NCBI GenBank assembly: GCA_030157785.1
Contig: JAOAUC010000027.1
Location: forward strand, 124,001 to 188,000
Direction of reading: 5' to 3'
DNA: 64,000 bases
DNA from: Zoogloea oleivorans
GTDB taxonomy: Bacteria > Pseudomonadota > Gammaproteobacteria > Burkholderiales > Rhodocyclaceae
Numbering within the stretch: the stretch's first letter is position 1; the number at the start of each line of letters is the position of its first letter. The position numbers and the translations under genes were made by a program. Under the pieces are notes generated by a model. The model was given only the letters and a program-made list of their open reading frames with translations, did not search any database and was not told the DNA's origin. Below, piece by piece: positions 42,247 through 54,003 of this stretch.

Positions 42247-43173
42247 TTACAGGTCGGCCAGCGTCTTGATGTGGGCCACGACGCTGCGCGCCAGGGATGA
42301 CAGGGAGTAGCCCCCTTCCAGCAAGGACACGATGCGCCGGTTGGCGCACTCGGCCGCTACCGTCTTGAGCTGCTCGGTCACCCACATGTAGTCGGCCTCG
42401 ACCAGACCGAGGGAACCCATGTCGTCCTCGTAGTGCGCATCGAAACCGGCCGAGATGAAAAGCATTTCCGGCGCATGGTTGCGCAGGGCCGGCATCCAGA
42501 TGTCGGTGACGATCTCGCGGAACACGTCACCCCGGCTCCCGGCCTTGATCGGTACGTTGACCATGTTTGAGGAGGGGTTGTCGGCGCCGCTGTAAGGGTA
42601 GAACGGATGCTGGAAGATGCTGACCATCAGCACGCGGGGATCATCCTTGAAGATGTCTTCGGTGCCATTGCCGTGGTGCACGTCGAAATCGATGATCGCC
42701 ACGCGTTTGAGGCCATGCACATCAAGGGCATGCCGGGCCGCAACAGCCACGTTATTGAAGAAGCAAAAACCCATTGCCTTGCCGGCTTCGGCATGGTGAC
42801 CGGGCGGACGAATGGCGCAAAACGCGTTTTCGGCTTCACCCGACATCACCAGATCGGTAGCGTAAACACCGGCGCCGGCAGAACGCAGGGCGGCCTTCAT
42901 GGAGTGGGGGCACAGCGCGGTATCCGGGTCCAGGTGGCGAATGCCGTGTTCGGGTACGCTGGCGAGAAGCTCCTCGACGTGATCCTGGGGGTGGGCCCGG
43001 GAAAGCTGCTCGACCGTGGCGACCGGCGCATCGTGAAAGGAAAGATACATGTCGAGACCAGCTGCAATCAGGCGGTCATTGATGGCACCAAGCCGCTCCG
43101 GAGACTCCGGGTGATGCTCACCCATATTGTGAAGCCAGCAGTCCCGATGCGTGATGAATGCGGTACTCGTCAT
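42247..43173 (-). CDS. Histone deacetylase family hydrolase
   Basis: This 308-residue Zn-dependent deacetylase is of the HDAC class II/acetylpolyamine type. It has HHPESPERL near the start, RPPGHHAEAGKAMGFCFFNN, the metal-binding DFDVHHGNGT and GFDAHYEDDMGSL, and a LEGGYSLSSLA end. The natural substrate is not known; an acetylated polyamine or other small molecule is likely in bacteria. The ATG at 43173 has GGGGAG upstream. Confidence 0.92.
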   Translation of the reverse strand: MTSTAFITHRDCWLHNMGEHHPESPERLGAINDRLIAAGLDMYLSFHDAPVATVEQLSRAHPQDHVEELLASVPEHGIRHLDPDTALCPHSMKAALRSAGAGVYATDLVMSGEAENAFCAIRPPGHHAEAGKAMGFCFFNNVAVAARHALDVHGLKRVAIIDFDVHHGNGTEDIFKDDPRVLMVSIFQHPFYPYSGADNPSSNMVNVPIKAGSRGDVFREIVTDIWMPALRNHAPEMLFISAGFDAHYEDDMGSLGLVEADYMWVTEQLKTVAAECANRRIVSLLEGGYSLSSLARSVVAHIKTLADL

Positions 43174-43298
43174 AAACTCTCCCCTGCCTCTCGCTATGCG
43201 CTCTAGCCCGTGAATTGTTGCATTGCCCGTCGACCGCTGCGGGAATGCTCTTGTGGAGCCATTATCCACTTAACTTGACGCTGAAAAAAGCCCACACC

Positions 43299-44215
<917 letters not shown>

Positions 44216-44216
<1 letters not shown>

Positions 44217-45193
44217 TGCACCTGTCGACGCTTCGCACCAGCTTCCAGCGCTGGCTGTTCCGGGTCAGCGGACCGGAGCCCGCCCCGATCCGGCTCGGCC
44301 AGCGGCGCATTTTCGTGCTCCCCAGCCGCTTCGGCCTGGCCCTCGGACTGACGCTGCTGGTGATGCTGCTGGCCTCCATCAATTACGCCCTCAGCCTTGG
44401 CTTCGCCCTCACCTTCCTGATCGGCAGCGTAGCCTGGGTGAGCATCCACCACGCCTTTCGCAACCTGGTGGACCTGAGCGTGGCGCCGGGCCGTGCCGAA
44501 CCGGTGTTCTGCGGCAGCCAGGCACGCTTCGGCATCCTCCTGCACAACGCCACCCTGCGCCCACGCCTCGGCCTCACGCTGTGGCCAAGCAGCACCACGC
44601 ATACGGCTCGCGAAGTCCCCTTCGACCTCCCGCCCGAGGCCGTCAGCGCACAGGAAGTGGCCATCGACACGCAAACGCGCGGCTGGCTGCCACTCCCCCG
44701 CCTGACCCTCGAAACCCGTCACCCCCTCGGCCTGATCCGCGCCTGGAGCCTCTTCCAGCCCGACCTGCGCTGCCTCGTCTACCCCGCCCCCGAAGCCGAA
44801 GCCCCGCCCCTTCCCCTGGGCGACGACGAACGCCCTGGCGACCAGGGACGTGGCACGGGCCGCGACGACTTCGCCGGCCTGCGCCATCACCAACCCGCCG
44901 ACTCCCCGCGTCACGTGGCCTGGAAGGCCGTTGCCCGCGGTGGCCCGTGGCGCACCAAGGAATTCGACGGAGCCGGCGCCCGCGCCGTGTGGCTGAACTG
45001 GAACCAGCTTCCCGCCCCCATGGGCACTGAGGAACGCCTGTCGCGCCTGACCCGCTGGATCATCGACGCCGACGAAGCCGGCCTGGAGTTCGGCCTGCAC
45101 CTGCCAGGCACCGAATTCCCGCCAGCCCGCGGCCTGGCCCATCGCCAAGCCTGCCTCGCCGCGCTGGCCCTGTTCGGACAGGCCCATGACTGA
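44216..45193 (+). CDS. DUF58 domain membrane protein
   Basis: This 325-residue protein has two closely spaced helices (about residues 38-80) and a cytoplasmic DUF58 region. That region includes GDQGRGTGRDDFAGLRHHQP, with DSPRHVAWKAVARGGPWRTKEF. It overlaps the MoxR stop (TGATG) and the transglutaminase start by 8 bp. It probably works with both in an envelope process that is not defined. Confidence 0.88.
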
Positions 45194-47129
45194 AGCCCGC
45201 CTGCGCCGCGACCAGAGCGGCTGGCTGCTGGCTGGCGCCGCCCTGACCCTCGCTCCCCACGCCGAGCACCTGCCCCTGGCGCTCAGCGCCATGTGCGCCC
45301 TGCTGCTGCTGTGGCGCGGCATCCTCGCCCACACCGGTCGTCCCCTGCCCCATCGCCTGCTGCTCCTTGCCTTGGCGACAGGCATGGTCGCCATCGTGCA
45401 GATCGAGTTCCAGCATTTTTTCGGCAAGGACCCGGGCATTGCACTGCTGGCCGGCCTGCTGAGCCTCAAGCTACTGGAAACCGACAGCGTGCGGGACGGA
45501 CGTGCGGTAGTGCTGCTGAGCTTCTTCATGCAACTCGGCCAGTTCCTGTACCAGCAGAACATGGCCGTCGCGGCGCTGGCACTGCTTGGCGCCATTGCTG
45601 CCATCGCCAGCCTGCTGGCCCTGCAGGGCTCCGCCGTACCTGCCGGGCTGCGGGCCGGCGCTGCCACCCGGCTGGTGCTGCAGGGCGTACCCCTGATGCT
45701 GGTGCTGTTCGTCCTGTTTCCCCGCGTTCAGGGCCCCCTGTGGGGCTTGCCGGCAGACGCCTACAGTAGCGTCACCGGGCTTTCCAACAGCATGGCGCCG
45801 GGCGACCTGGCACGTCTCGGGGAATCCAGTGAAATCGCCTTTCGGGCGGCCTTCGAAGGCGATCCGCCGCCCCCCGCCGAGCGCTACTGGCGCGGGCCGG
45901 TACTCACCCGCTTCGACGGCCACACCTGGCGCCCGGGACGAACCCACGCCACCGATGCGCCCGCCTACCGCAGCCAGGGCATCGCCTATTCCTACACCCT
46001 GACCCTCGAACCCCACAACCAATCCTGGCTGCTGGCCCTCGACTTCCCGGGCACTGCACCCGGCCTGGCTTACACCGACACCTTTCAGCTCCTCGCCCGT
46101 GAACCGGTACGCAATCGCCAGCGCCTGACCCTGGTTTCCTACCCGCACACGCCGGTAGGCCTGCACGAAAGCGCAAACACGCTGCGCCAGGCCCTGGAGC
46201 TACCTGCCGGCTTCAACCCGCGCACCCGCGAACTCGGTGCCCGTCTGCGCACCGAAGCCAACGGTACGGACGACATCGTGGCGCGTACCATCACCCATTT
46301 CCAAGACAGCCGGCTGACCTACACCCTGGAACCTGCTCCCCTGGGGCGGGACGACGTGGACAGCTTCCTGTTCGACACCAGGCAGGGCTTTTGCGAACAC
46401 TTTTCTGCGGCCTTCGTCGTCACCCTGCGCGCCGCCGGCGTGCCGGCCCGGGTGGTCACCGGCTACCAGGGCGGCGAGCTCAACCCGGTGGACGGCACGC
46501 TGGTCATCCGGCAGTCCGATGCCCATGCCTGGACCGAAGCATGGCTGGCCGGGCGCGGCTGGATCCGTATCGACCCGACCGCCGCCAGCGCCCCGCTGCG
46601 CATCCAGAACGGCCTCGCTGCCGCGCTGCCCGACAGCGCGCGCCTGCCCTTGCTGGCGCGCGGCGACATGGCCTGGCTGCGCGATCTGCGCAACCGCCTC
46701 GACGCCCTCGACAACCGCTGGAACCAGTGGGTTCTCGGGTACAATCCGGCCCGCCAAAAGGCGCTGCTTGCCGCGCTGGGCTTCGCTGAACCCGACTGGC
46801 AGGTGCTGACCGCCTTGATGGGCGCCGGAAGTGCGATCGTGATGGGCCTGCTGACAATCTGGGCCCTGCGCCGACGCTCCTCCGCCGATGCCATCGACCG
46901 GAGCTGGGCACGTTTTTGCCAGCGCCTGACAGCCGTGGGGTGCGAACGGGCGGCGTGGGAAGGCCCGCTGGACTTCGCCGATCGCCTGGCCTGCGAGCGC
47001 CCGGACCTGGCTGACGCAGCCCGTGCCATCGCCGCCGACTATGCCCGCCTGCGCTACGGCCCGGCAGACGCCGACCCGGCTCTTGGCCGACGCTTCCACC
47101 AATCCATAAAGAACTTCCGCCCCCGATGA
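45186..47129 (+). CDS. Transglutaminase-like membrane protein (DUF3488/TgpA family)
   Basis: This 647-residue protein has six or so N-terminal helices (about 1-180). A periplasmic transglutaminase-core domain follows with the triad C403 (RQGFCEHFSAAF), H447 (SDAHAWTEAW) and D463 (RIDPTAA). One further helix lies near 545-563 with a C-terminal DUF4129-like cytoplasmic tail. TgpA of Pseudomonas is the characterised relative and is essential there. The gene overlaps its neighbours at both ends, so translation is coupled. Confidence 0.92.
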   Translation: MTEARLRRDQSGWLLAGAALTLAPHAEHLPLALSAMCALLLLWRGILAHTGRPLPHRLLLLALATGMVAIVQIEFQHFFGKDPGIALLAGLLSLKLLETDSVRDGRAVVLLSFFMQLGQFLYQQNMAVAALALLGAIAAIASLLALQGSAVPAGLRAGAATRLVLQGVPLMLVLFVLFPRVQGPLWGLPADAYSSVTGLSNSMAPGDLARLGESSEIAFRAAFEGDPPPPAERYWRGPVLTRFDGHTWRPGRTHATDAPAYRSQGIAYSYTLTLEPHNQSWLLALDFPGTAPGLAYTDTFQLLAREPVRNRQRLTLVSYPHTPVGLHESANTLRQALELPAGFNPRTRELGARLRTEANGTDDIVARTITHFQDSRLTYTLEPAPLGRDDVDSFLFDTRQGFCEHFSAAFVVTLRAAGVPARVVTGYQGGELNPVDGTLVIRQSDAHAWTEAWLAGRGWIRIDPTAASAPLRIQNGLAAALPDSARLPLLARGDMAWLRDLRNRLDALDNRWNQWVLGYNPARQKALLAALGFAEPDWQVLTALMGAGSAIVMGLLTIWALRRRSSADAIDRSWARFCQRLTAVGCERAAWEGPLDFADRLACERPDLADAARAIAADYARLRYGPADADPALGRRFHQSIKNFRPR

Positions 47130-48157
47130 AAACCGCCCTGCCCCGACCGATTCTTGCCCTGGCCTTGCTTGCCGGCCTCACAACGGCCACGCTCAGCCAC
47201 GCAGCCGAACGCTATGCCGACCGGCCGGAAACCCAGCAGTTCATCGAGGAGATGCAGCAGCGTCACGGCTTCGACAAGGACGCCCTCACCTACATCTTCC
47301 GCCGCGCCCAGTACCTGCCGTCGGTCATCAAGGCCATCTCGCCCCCCCTGAATCCGACCAGCGTCCGCTCCTGGCAGCGTTACCGCGGTCGCTTCATCGA
47401 GCCGGTACGGATCAAGGCCGGTGTGGCCTTCTGGGAGCGCCACCGGGACACCATCAAGGCGGCCAGCGAGAAGTACGGCGTGCCGGAAGAAATCATCGTC
47501 GGAATCATTGGCGTCGAAACCATCTACGGCCGCAATACGGGCAGTTATCAGGCGGTGTCGGCCCTGTCTACGCTGGCCTTCGACTACCCGCGGCGGGCCG
47601 AACTGTTCCGCGGCGAGCTGGAAGCCCTGCTGCTGATGGCCCGCGAACAGCACCGGGATCCGCTGGACTACCAGGGCTCCTACGCCGGCGCCCTCGGCCT
47701 GCCCCAGTTCCTGCCCAGCAGCGTGCGCAACTATGCAGTGGATTTTGACGGCGACGGCCAGATCGACCTGCTCAACAGCCCGAAGGACGCCATCGGCAGC
47801 GTGGCGCGCTACATGCAGATGCATGGCTGGGAGGCAGGTGCGCCGGTAGCGATTCGCGCCAGCGTCGGCAGCGACGCCAACTTGCTGCCGCTGATTGCCA
47901 ACGACATCAACCCGGCCTTCGACGTAGCCACCCTGAACAGCCACGGCGTGAAAGCGGCCAACGGCAGCGAACCAACCGGCAAGGCAGCCTTTGTCGAACT
48001 GGTGACACCCGGGGAAAACAGCGAATACTGGCTCGGCTACCAGAACTTCTACGTGATCACCCGCTACAACCGCAGCAGCTTCTACGCCATGTCCGTGTTC
48101 CAGCTGGGTGAAGCGGTCAAGGCTGCGCGCACAGCCGCCCTCACCGCAAAGCGCTAG
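47126..48157 (+). CDS. mltB: Lytic murein transglycosylase B
   Basis: This 343-residue periplasmic enzyme cleaves the glycan backbone of peptidoglycan. It has a signal peptide (cleavage near SHA-AERY), the catalytic Glu in GIIGVETIYGRNTGSY, and SYAGALGLPQFLPSS with DFDGDGQIDLLNS, all typical of MltB. There is no lipobox, so it is a soluble form. The start overlaps the transglutaminase gene by 4 bp and the 3' end overlaps convergent arsC by 4 bp. Confidence 0.94.
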   Translation: MKTALPRPILALALLAGLTTATLSHAAERYADRPETQQFIEEMQQRHGFDKDALTYIFRRAQYLPSVIKAISPPLNPTSVRSWQRYRGRFIEPVRIKAGVAFWERHRDTIKAASEKYGVPEEIIVGIIGVETIYGRNTGSYQAVSALSTLAFDYPRRAELFRGELEALLLMAREQHRDPLDYQGSYAGALGLPQFLPSSVRNYAVDFDGDGQIDLLNSPKDAIGSVARYMQMHGWEAGAPVAIRASVGSDANLLPLIANDINPAFDVATLNSHGVKAANGSEPTGKAAFVELVTPGENSEYWLGYQNFYVITRYNRSSFYAMSVFQLGEAVKAARTAALTAKR

Positions 48158-48504
48158 AGCAGCGCCAGCACGTTTTCCGGCGGGCGGCCGATCACGGCCC
48201 GCTCGCCACACACCACGATGGGCCGCTCGATGAGAATCGGGTGGGCCACCAGCGCATCCAGCCATTCGTCATCGCGGAGCGTGCGGCCCTTGTAGTTCGA
48301 TTTGTAGATATCCTCGCCCGTACGAACGATCGCCTCGGCGGGCAGGCCGAGCTTCTTCAGCAAAGCGGCCAGCTCGTCACGGCCCGGCGGATTCTTCAGG
48401 TATTCAACGATTTCCAGCGCCACACCCTTCTCTTCCAGCAACTGGCAGGCCGAGCGGCTCTTGGAGCAGCGGGCGTTGTGATACACGCGAAAAATTTCGC
48501 TCAT
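48154..48504 (-). CDS. arsC: Arsenate reductase (glutaredoxin type)
   Basis: This 116-residue ArsC has the catalytic C13 in HNARCSKSR, KNPPGRDELAALLKKL and the anion-binding Arg in LIERPIVV. It fits the short glutaredoxin-coupled enzymes. No arsB or arsR is adjacent, so whether it detoxifies arsenate or has another thiol role is open. Its 3' end overlaps mltB in convergent orientation. Confidence 0.9.
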   Translation of the reverse strand: MSEIFRVYHNARCSKSRSACQLLEEKGVALEIVEYLKNPPGRDELAALLKKLGLPAEAIVRTGEDIYKSNYKGRTLRDDEWLDALVAHPILIERPIVVCGERAVIGRPPENVLALL

Positions 48505-48550
48505 GATGATCTGAATCCGGGAATTTAAACGGGAAGACGGCGCGACAAAA

Positions 48551-49489
48551 CTACAGCAGCACGTCCTTCGACACGCCCCGCCGCTTGATGATGCGGCGCA
48601 GCTGGCCCAGGGCCTCAAGCTGGATCTGACGGACCCGCTCGCGGGTCAGCTCCAGGCTGTCGGCAAGCTCTTCAAGGGTCTGGACTTCGCACTCGTCGAT
48701 CCCGTAGCGATGGCGAATGACCATCCGCTGTTTCTCGCTGAGCTGACTGATCCATTCGCGCACCAGGGTCTCAACCTCCAGATCCTGGATCTGCACATCG
48801 GGGGCTTCGGCATCGTCGTCGGCCAGCGACTCGCCAATCGAGAGACTCGGGTCGATATCCAGCGGCGCATCCAGGGACGCCGTGTGCTCGTTGAGAGCCA
48901 GTATCGCCCGCACATCCGCCACCGGCCGATCCAGCCGCCGGGCCACATCCTCGATGGTGGTGTCCCCGTTGCCCGCGGCCTCCAGCTGGCGCTGGGCGCG
49001 CAGAACCTGGTTGAGCTCCTTCACCACATGCACCGGCAGCCGAATGGTGCGCGACTGGTTCATGATCGCCCGTTCGATGTTCTGGCGGATCCACCAAGTG
49101 GCGTAGGTCGAGAAACGGAAGCCGCGCTCCGGATCGAATTTTTCGAGAGCGTGGATCAGGCCGAGATTGCCCTCTTCGACCAGATCGAGCAGCGGAATGC
49201 CCCGGTTCAGGTAATGCTTGGCGATATTCACGACCAGGCGCAGATTGCGCTCGATCATCTTCTGGCGTGCGGCAAAATCCCCCTCGCGAACCCGGCGCGA
49301 GAGCATCAACTCTTCCTCTGCCGTAAGCAGGGGGTTGGCGCCGATTTCGTTGAGATAAAGCTGGGTGACGTCGCCGAGGAATTCCGCTGTTTCAGCAGTC
49401 GGCGCGGGGACTTCGAGGAATACCTCGACCTCCGGAGGCAAGTCCGGTTCGGTGGCTTCCAGTTCCTCAGGCGCGGCTGGTTCGTACAT
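48551..49489 (-). CDS. rpoS: RNA polymerase sigma factor RpoS
   Basis: This 312-residue stationary-phase/general stress sigma factor has region 1.2 ([19 protein letters not shown]) and region 2 ([47 protein letters not shown]). Region 3 and region 4 ([20 protein letters not shown]) follow. It lies downstream of nlpD, the standard context, where its promoter is usually inside nlpD. Confidence 0.96.
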   Translation of the reverse strand: MYEPAAPEELEATEPDLPPEVEVFLEVPAPTAETAEFLGDVTQLYLNEIGANPLLTAEEELMLSRRVREGDFAARQKMIERNLRLVVNIAKHYLNRGIPLLDLVEEGNLGLIHALEKFDPERGFRFSTYATWWIRQNIERAIMNQSRTIRLPVHVVKELNQVLRAQRQLEAAGNGDTTIEDVARRLDRPVADVRAILALNEHTASLDAPLDIDPSLSIGESLADDDAEAPDVQIQDLEVETLVREWISQLSEKQRMVIRHRYGIDECEVQTLEELADSLELTRERVRQIQLEALGQLRRIIKRRGVSKDVLL

Positions 49490-49647
49490 GGAGTCCTCAC
49501 TGCGTCAGGGGGAGAATCCCGGGCCGGCAAAACACCTTGCCACACCCGCCCCGCCGGTACTCACCCGAAATCCAGCAGCGGTGAAGTCCGGCGTCTATAG
49601 TCATTCATATCACGACATCCACCCGCTTCGACCGGAAACCCGAAAAC

Positions 49648-50667
49648 TCAGCGGGGGGGGAGATACTTGCCCGGATCGACCGGCTTACCCTGCCGGCGGA
49701 TCTCGAAGTGCAGCTTTGGGCGGTCGCTGTCAGTGTCGCCCAGTTCGGCGATTTTTTGCCCTCTGCTTACTGCCTGCCCTTCCTTGACCAACAGGTTCTG
49801 GTTGTGCGCGTAGGCACTCAGGTAGCTGTTGTCATGCTTGACGATAACCAGTTTGCCATAACCACGCAAACCCGTGCCGGCATAAACGACCCGACCGCCC
49901 GCGGCGGCGAGCACCGGGTCGCCCGGCTTGCCGGACAGATCGACGCCCTTGCTCGAAGTTTCGTTGAAACCGGCGATTACCTTGCCGGAAGCCGGCCACG
50001 CCCAGTCGATCTTGTCGTCGCCGCCAGCCGGTTTGGCCGGTTCGGGTTTCTTTTCATCCCTGGCCTCGGGCTTGACGGGTTCAGGCTTGGCGTCAGGCTT
50101 TGTTTCGGGCTTGGCCTCCGGTTTGGCTTCGGGCTTGGGATCGACCTTGGCAAGCACCACCGGGGCTTCGGGCTTCTGGGCCTGGGCCCAGGCCTGCTCC
50201 GAATAGGCGACCTTGCCCCCCCTGGGCTCACGACGCACACCGTCGCTGCCTAAGGCAACGGGCGCACTACCGGCAGGCGCCACCGGGCGAACCTCGACAC
50301 CGGACGAAGTCACCGGCCGGCTGACGGCACCGGACTCGGGCGGGCGCACACGCAGCTCCTGCCCCACCTCGATCAGGTTGGCATTTTCAAGACCGCTCCA
50401 GGCGGCGATATCCCTGTAATTCTGCCCGTGATCGAGGGCAATGCGAATCAGGGTGTCGCCAGGCTTGACGATATAGTAACCGGGGCGCGCCACCGCCGCC
50501 GGCTGAGCCGGTACGGAAGCGTCGGACTTGCCCTGGACACCATTACCCGACCGGGTACGCTCGGAAACCGGAACGGGTGCCTTGGTGGCACAGCCGGCCA
50601 TGGTCAGGGCAACAAGAAGGCTACTGATACAAACACGGGACAACATCATTCTTGGAAGGTACATCAT
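49648..50667 (-). CDS. nlpD: LysM/M23 domain lipoprotein NlpD
   Basis: NlpD is an outer-membrane lipoprotein that activates cell-division amidases. In 339 residues it has a lipobox at C26 (LTMAGC) and a LysM domain (about 63-107, [20 protein letters not shown]). A Lys/Pro/Glu-rich linker of [19 protein letters not shown] type and a C-terminal M23 domain follow. The M23 catalytic site is degenerate: HxH reads KLH and the first His is missing, as in activator-type NlpD. The start overlaps the pcm stop (ATGA). Confidence 0.94.
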   Translation of the reverse strand: MMYLPRMMLSRVCISSLLVALTMAGCATKAPVPVSERTRSGNGVQGKSDASVPAQPAAVARPGYYIVKPGDTLIRIALDHGQNYRDIAAWSGLENANLIEVGQELRVRPPESGAVSRPVTSSGVEVRPVAPAGSAPVALGSDGVRREPRGGKVAYSEQAWAQAQKPEAPVVLAKVDPKPEAKPEAKPETKPDAKPEPVKPEARDEKKPEPAKPAGGDDKIDWAWPASGKVIAGFNETSSKGVDLSGKPGDPVLAAAGGRVVYAGTGLRGYGKLVIVKHDNSYLSAYAHNQNLLVKEGQAVSRGQKIAELGDTDSDRPKLHFEIRRQGKPVDPGKYLPPR

Positions 50668-51323
50668 TCAGTGCCAGGCAGTAGCGGGACAAAGCGCACT
50701 GCGCTGAGGCGTGTTTCTCGGATGCCGCGCGCCGTGCGCTCGATAAGCACCAGGACCTGTTCTGCAACACCCACCGGCAAAATCAGGCGGCCGCCTTCGG
50801 CGAGCTGCTCGACCAGGGCGGGCGGCACCTTCGGGGCAGCAGCCGCGACGATGATGGTGTCGTAGGGTGCAGCCTCCCGCAGGCCCACGCTACCATCTGC
50901 ATGTTTCAGGCGCACATTGGGCAGGCGCAGGTGACGCAGGTTGTTGCGCGCCCGATCGAGGAGCGGGCGCAGGCGTTCGACAGAATAGACTTCGGTGGCT
51001 ACGTGAGACAGCACCGCCGCCTGGTAGCCACAACCGGTTCCGACCTCGAGGGTCTTGCCGAGTTCGCGACCGGCACGCAGCAGTTCGATCATCCGTGCGA
51101 CAACGAAGGGCTGGGAGATCGTCTGCTGCAGACCCAGCGGCAACGCCGTGTCCTCGTAGGCGCGGGAAGCCAGGGCTTCCTCGACAAACAGGTGGCGCGG
51201 CACCGCCATCATGGCAGCCAGCACACGCTCGTCGCGCACGCCCTGCTCGCGGATACGCTCGACCATGCGCGTTCGCGCCCGCAGCGCGGTTTGCATTGCG
51301 GTACGCAGCACTTCGCTGCTCAT
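50664..51323 (-). CDS. pcm: Protein-L-isoaspartate O-methyltransferase
   Basis: This 219-residue repair enzyme has [40 protein letters not shown] and the SAM motif [16 protein letters not shown]. It methylates isoaspartyl residues in aged proteins. It is coupled by 4-bp overlaps to surE upstream and nlpD downstream, the classical surE-pcm-nlpD-rpoS order. Confidence 0.96.
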   Translation of the reverse strand: MSSEVLRTAMQTALRARTRMVERIREQGVRDERVLAAMMAVPRHLFVEEALASRAYEDTALPLGLQQTISQPFVVARMIELLRAGRELGKTLEVGTGCGYQAAVLSHVATEVYSVERLRPLLDRARNNLRHLRLPNVRLKHADGSVGLREAAPYDTIIVAAAAPKVPPALVEQLAEGGRLILPVGVAEQVLVLIERTARGIRETRLSAVRFVPLLPGTE

Positions 51324-52063
51324 TTGCCCAGCCAGTCGCGCACGGTAGTGATCTGGCCCTGGTGGGTCAGGTCGATCTGCAGCGGGGTAATCGACGCATA
51401 GCCGTTGGCCACCGCGTGAAAGTCAGTGCCCTCGCCTGCATCCTGAGCCGCTCCGGCAGCGCCAATCCAGTAAACGACATCGTTGCGGGGATTGGTGCTC
51501 TTGATCACCGGCTCGGCCTTGTGGCGCTTGCCGAGGCGGGTAACCTGGATACCCTTGATCTGGTCAAAGGGCAGATCGGGCACATTGACGTTGAGGAGCG
51601 TCGGCACCTTTACCGGATCGCGCTGAAAACGCTCGACCAGTTCGCGAGCGATGCGCGCCGCACCGGAGAAATCGGATGCACCCTTGGCCACCAGGGAAAT
51701 CGCGATCGCCGGCACACCAAGCAGAAAGCCTTCGGTAGCCGCAGCGACGGTGCCCGAGTAGATGGTGTCGTCACCCATGTTGGCGCCGTGGTTGATACCC
51801 GACACCACCATGTCCGGCAGTTCGTCGAGCATGCCAGTGACCGCCAGATGGACGCAATCGGTAGGCGTGCCATTTACATAATAAAAACCGCTCGCCGCCT
51901 TGCGCAGGGACAGGGGCCGATCGAGGGTCAGGGAATTGCTGGCGCCGCTGCGATCACGTTCCGGGGCCACCACGGTGACCTTCCCAACTTGGGAAAGAGC
52001 GGCTGCGAGGGCCTGCAGACCGGGGGCGAAATAACCGTCGTCATTGCTCAGCAGAATACGCAT
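51320..52063 (-). CDS. surE: 5'/3'-nucleotidase SurE
   Basis: This 247-residue metal-dependent nucleotidase starts [15 protein letters not shown], with the metal-binding D8-D9. It has [38 protein letters not shown] and a dimerisation tail. It is the first gene of the stress operon ending in rpoS. Confidence 0.96.
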   Translation of the reverse strand: MRILLSNDDGYFAPGLQALAAALSQVGKVTVVAPERDRSGASNSLTLDRPLSLRKAASGFYYVNGTPTDCVHLAVTGMLDELPDMVVSGINHGANMGDDTIYSGTVAAATEGFLLGVPAIAISLVAKGASDFSGAARIARELVERFQRDPVKVPTLLNVNVPDLPFDQIKGIQVTRLGKRHKAEPVIKSTNPRNDVVYWIGAAGAAQDAGEGTDFHAVANGYASITPLQIDLTHQGQITTVRDWLGK

Positions 52064-52373
52064 TGGGAACCGGAATCAGGCTTTCTCGAATGGGATGCGG
52101 AATCGCGGATCGCCCATTTGGTGCGGGCGGAAGCCCAGGAAACGGACAGTGTGCGAAACACCACGAATAGTGCCCGAGTTTAGCAGAGTCGGCTTCGCGG
52201 CAGCTAGGCGCAAACAGCCGGGCGCGACCCGCGGCACCGACCCGCAAACACCTGGGCCGACGCCCGCCGAGCCCGGCAGGCCGCCACGAAACAAAAATAA
52301 TCAGATCGCCCTGTAATTTCCGGCGCCATGCTCCGTCTACCTCTGCAGACACCGCCTTACAGGACCGACCACC
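52064..52373. other. Divergent gap between surE and msrP
   Basis: In this 310-bp stretch I see no gene, RNA or clear operator. It should hold the divergent promoters of surE and msrPQ. A TGTAAT at 52312-52317 could be a -10 for msrP, but no matching -35 is seen. Confidence 0.5.
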
Positions 52374-53303
52374 ATGCTGATCCGCCGCCCCGCCGACATA
52401 CTCCCGTCGGAAATCACCGATTCCGGCCTCTACCTGGCACGCCGCCGTTTCATGGCCCAGGCCGGCACGCTGGCCCTAGCCAGTGCCTTGCCAGCAGGCC
52501 TCGCCCATGCCGCCGGCCAAAGCCTCGGCCCCCTCGCGAAGAGCCCCTTCAGCGCCACCGAAAGCCAGACGCTCTACAAAGCGGCGACCACCTACAACAA
52601 CTTCTACGAACTGGGCACTGACAAGGAAGATCCGGCCCAGAATACCCACCGCCTCAAGCCCGCCCCATGGACGCTGCGCATCGAAGGCCTGGTGAACAAG
52701 CCCCAGACCTTCGGCATCGATCAGTTGCTCAAGCTCGTGCCGCTGGAAGAACGCATCTACCGCATGCGCTGCGTGGAAGGCTGGTCGATGGTCATCCCGT
52801 GGGTCGGCATTCCGCTGGCCAGCCTGCTCAAGCTGGCCGACCCGCAGGGCAGTGCCAAGTACGTGGAGTTCGTCTCTCACTATGACAAGGCCACCATGAC
52901 CCGCGGCGTGCTCGACTGGCCCTACAACGAAGGCCTGCGCCTCGACGAAGCCCGCAACCCGCTGACCATCCTGGCCGTGGGCCTGTACGGCGAAGTCCTG
53001 CCGGTCCAGAATGGCGCCCCGGTGCGCCTGGTGGTGCCCTGGAAATACGGCTTCAAGGGCGCCAAGTCGCTGGTGGCGATCCGTCTGCTGGAAAAGCAGC
53101 CGACCACCGCCTGGATGAAAGCCGGCCCATCGGAATACGGCTTCTACGCCAACGTAAATCCCGAAGTCGACCACCCGCGCTGGAGCCAGGCCACCGAACG
53201 GCGCATCGGCGAATTCTCCAAGCGCAAGACCCTGATGTTCAACGGCTACACCGACCAGGTCGCCTCCATGTATTCCGGCCTGGACCTGCGCCGTTACTTC
53301 TGA
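52374..53303 (+). CDS. msrP: Protein-methionine-sulfoxide reductase catalytic subunit MsrP
   Basis: This 309-residue periplasmic molybdoenzyme repairs oxidised methionines in envelope proteins. The Tat signal has RRRFMAQAG. The Mo-cofactor Cys is C133 in [15 protein letters not shown], and [16 protein letters not shown] and the C-terminal [10 protein letters not shown] are typical of MsrP (YedY). It pairs with msrQ 21 bp downstream. Confidence 0.96.
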   Translation: MLIRRPADILPSEITDSGLYLARRRFMAQAGTLALASALPAGLAHAAGQSLGPLAKSPFSATESQTLYKAATTYNNFYELGTDKEDPAQNTHRLKPAPWTLRIEGLVNKPQTFGIDQLLKLVPLEERIYRMRCVEGWSMVIPWVGIPLASLLKLADPQGSAKYVEFVSHYDKATMTRGVLDWPYNEGLRLDEARNPLTILAVGLYGEVLPVQNGAPVRLVVPWKYGFKGAKSLVAIRLLEKQPTTAWMKAGPSEYGFYANVNPEVDHPRWSQATERRIGEFSKRKTLMFNGYTDQVASMYSGLDLRRYF

Positions 53304-53324
53304 CCGACACGACACAACAAAGCC

Positions 53325-53993
53325 ATGACCCCCGACAACCGGCAACTCTCCGCCATAAAGGCCATCCTGTTCATGGTCTGCCTGATTCCCGCCTTTCTGC
53401 TGTGGCGCGGCTTCGAGATGGACAGCCTCGGCGCCAACCCCATCGAGGCCATCACCCGCAACACCGGCGAATGGACCCTGCGCTTCCTGCTCATCACGCT
53501 CTGCGTCACGCCCCTGCGCAAGTACAGCGGCTGGCACTGGGTGGTGCGCCTGCGCCGCATGCTCGGCCTGTTCGCCTTCGCCTACGGAGCCGCGCACTTG
53601 TCCACCTACCTGTGGCTCGACCAGTTCTTCGACTGGCAGGCCATCGCCAAGGACATCCTCAAGCGCCCCTTCATCACCGTCGGCTTCGCCGCGCTGGTGC
53701 TGATGACCCCGTTGGCCCTCACCTCCAGCAACTTCACCATCCGCAAGCTCGGCGGACGGCGCTGGCAAAGCCTGCACCGGGCGATCTACCCCATCGCCAT
53801 GCTCGGCTGCATCCACTTCTGGTGGCTGGTGAAGAAAGACGTGACCGAGCCGCTGATCTACTCCGTAATCCTCGCCGCGCTGCTCGGCCTGCGGGCCTGG
53901 TGGCGGGAACTGGAGAGGCGCAAGCAACTGGCCGGTGGCTACCTGCAGCAGCCGAGATTTGAAGGCAAGGTCATCAAGATCTTTGCGAAGTAG
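53325..53993 (+). CDS. msrQ: Heme-binding membrane subunit MsrQ
   Basis: This 222-residue membrane protein of the ferric-reductase fold has six helices and conserved His in AYGAAHLSTYLW, WQSLHRAIYPIAMLGCIHFWWL. It passes electrons from the quinone pool or a flavin reductase to MsrP. TGEWTLRFLLITLCVTPLR is a family signature. It follows msrP directly. Confidence 0.95.
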   Translation: MTPDNRQLSAIKAILFMVCLIPAFLLWRGFEMDSLGANPIEAITRNTGEWTLRFLLITLCVTPLRKYSGWHWVVRLRRMLGLFAFAYGAAHLSTYLWLDQFFDWQAIAKDILKRPFITVGFAALVLMTPLALTSSNFTIRKLGGRRWQSLHRAIYPIAMLGCIHFWWLVKKDVTEPLIYSVILAALLGLRAWWRELERRKQLAGGYLQQPRFEGKVIKIFAK

Positions 53994-54003
53994 GCGAGAG
54001 ATC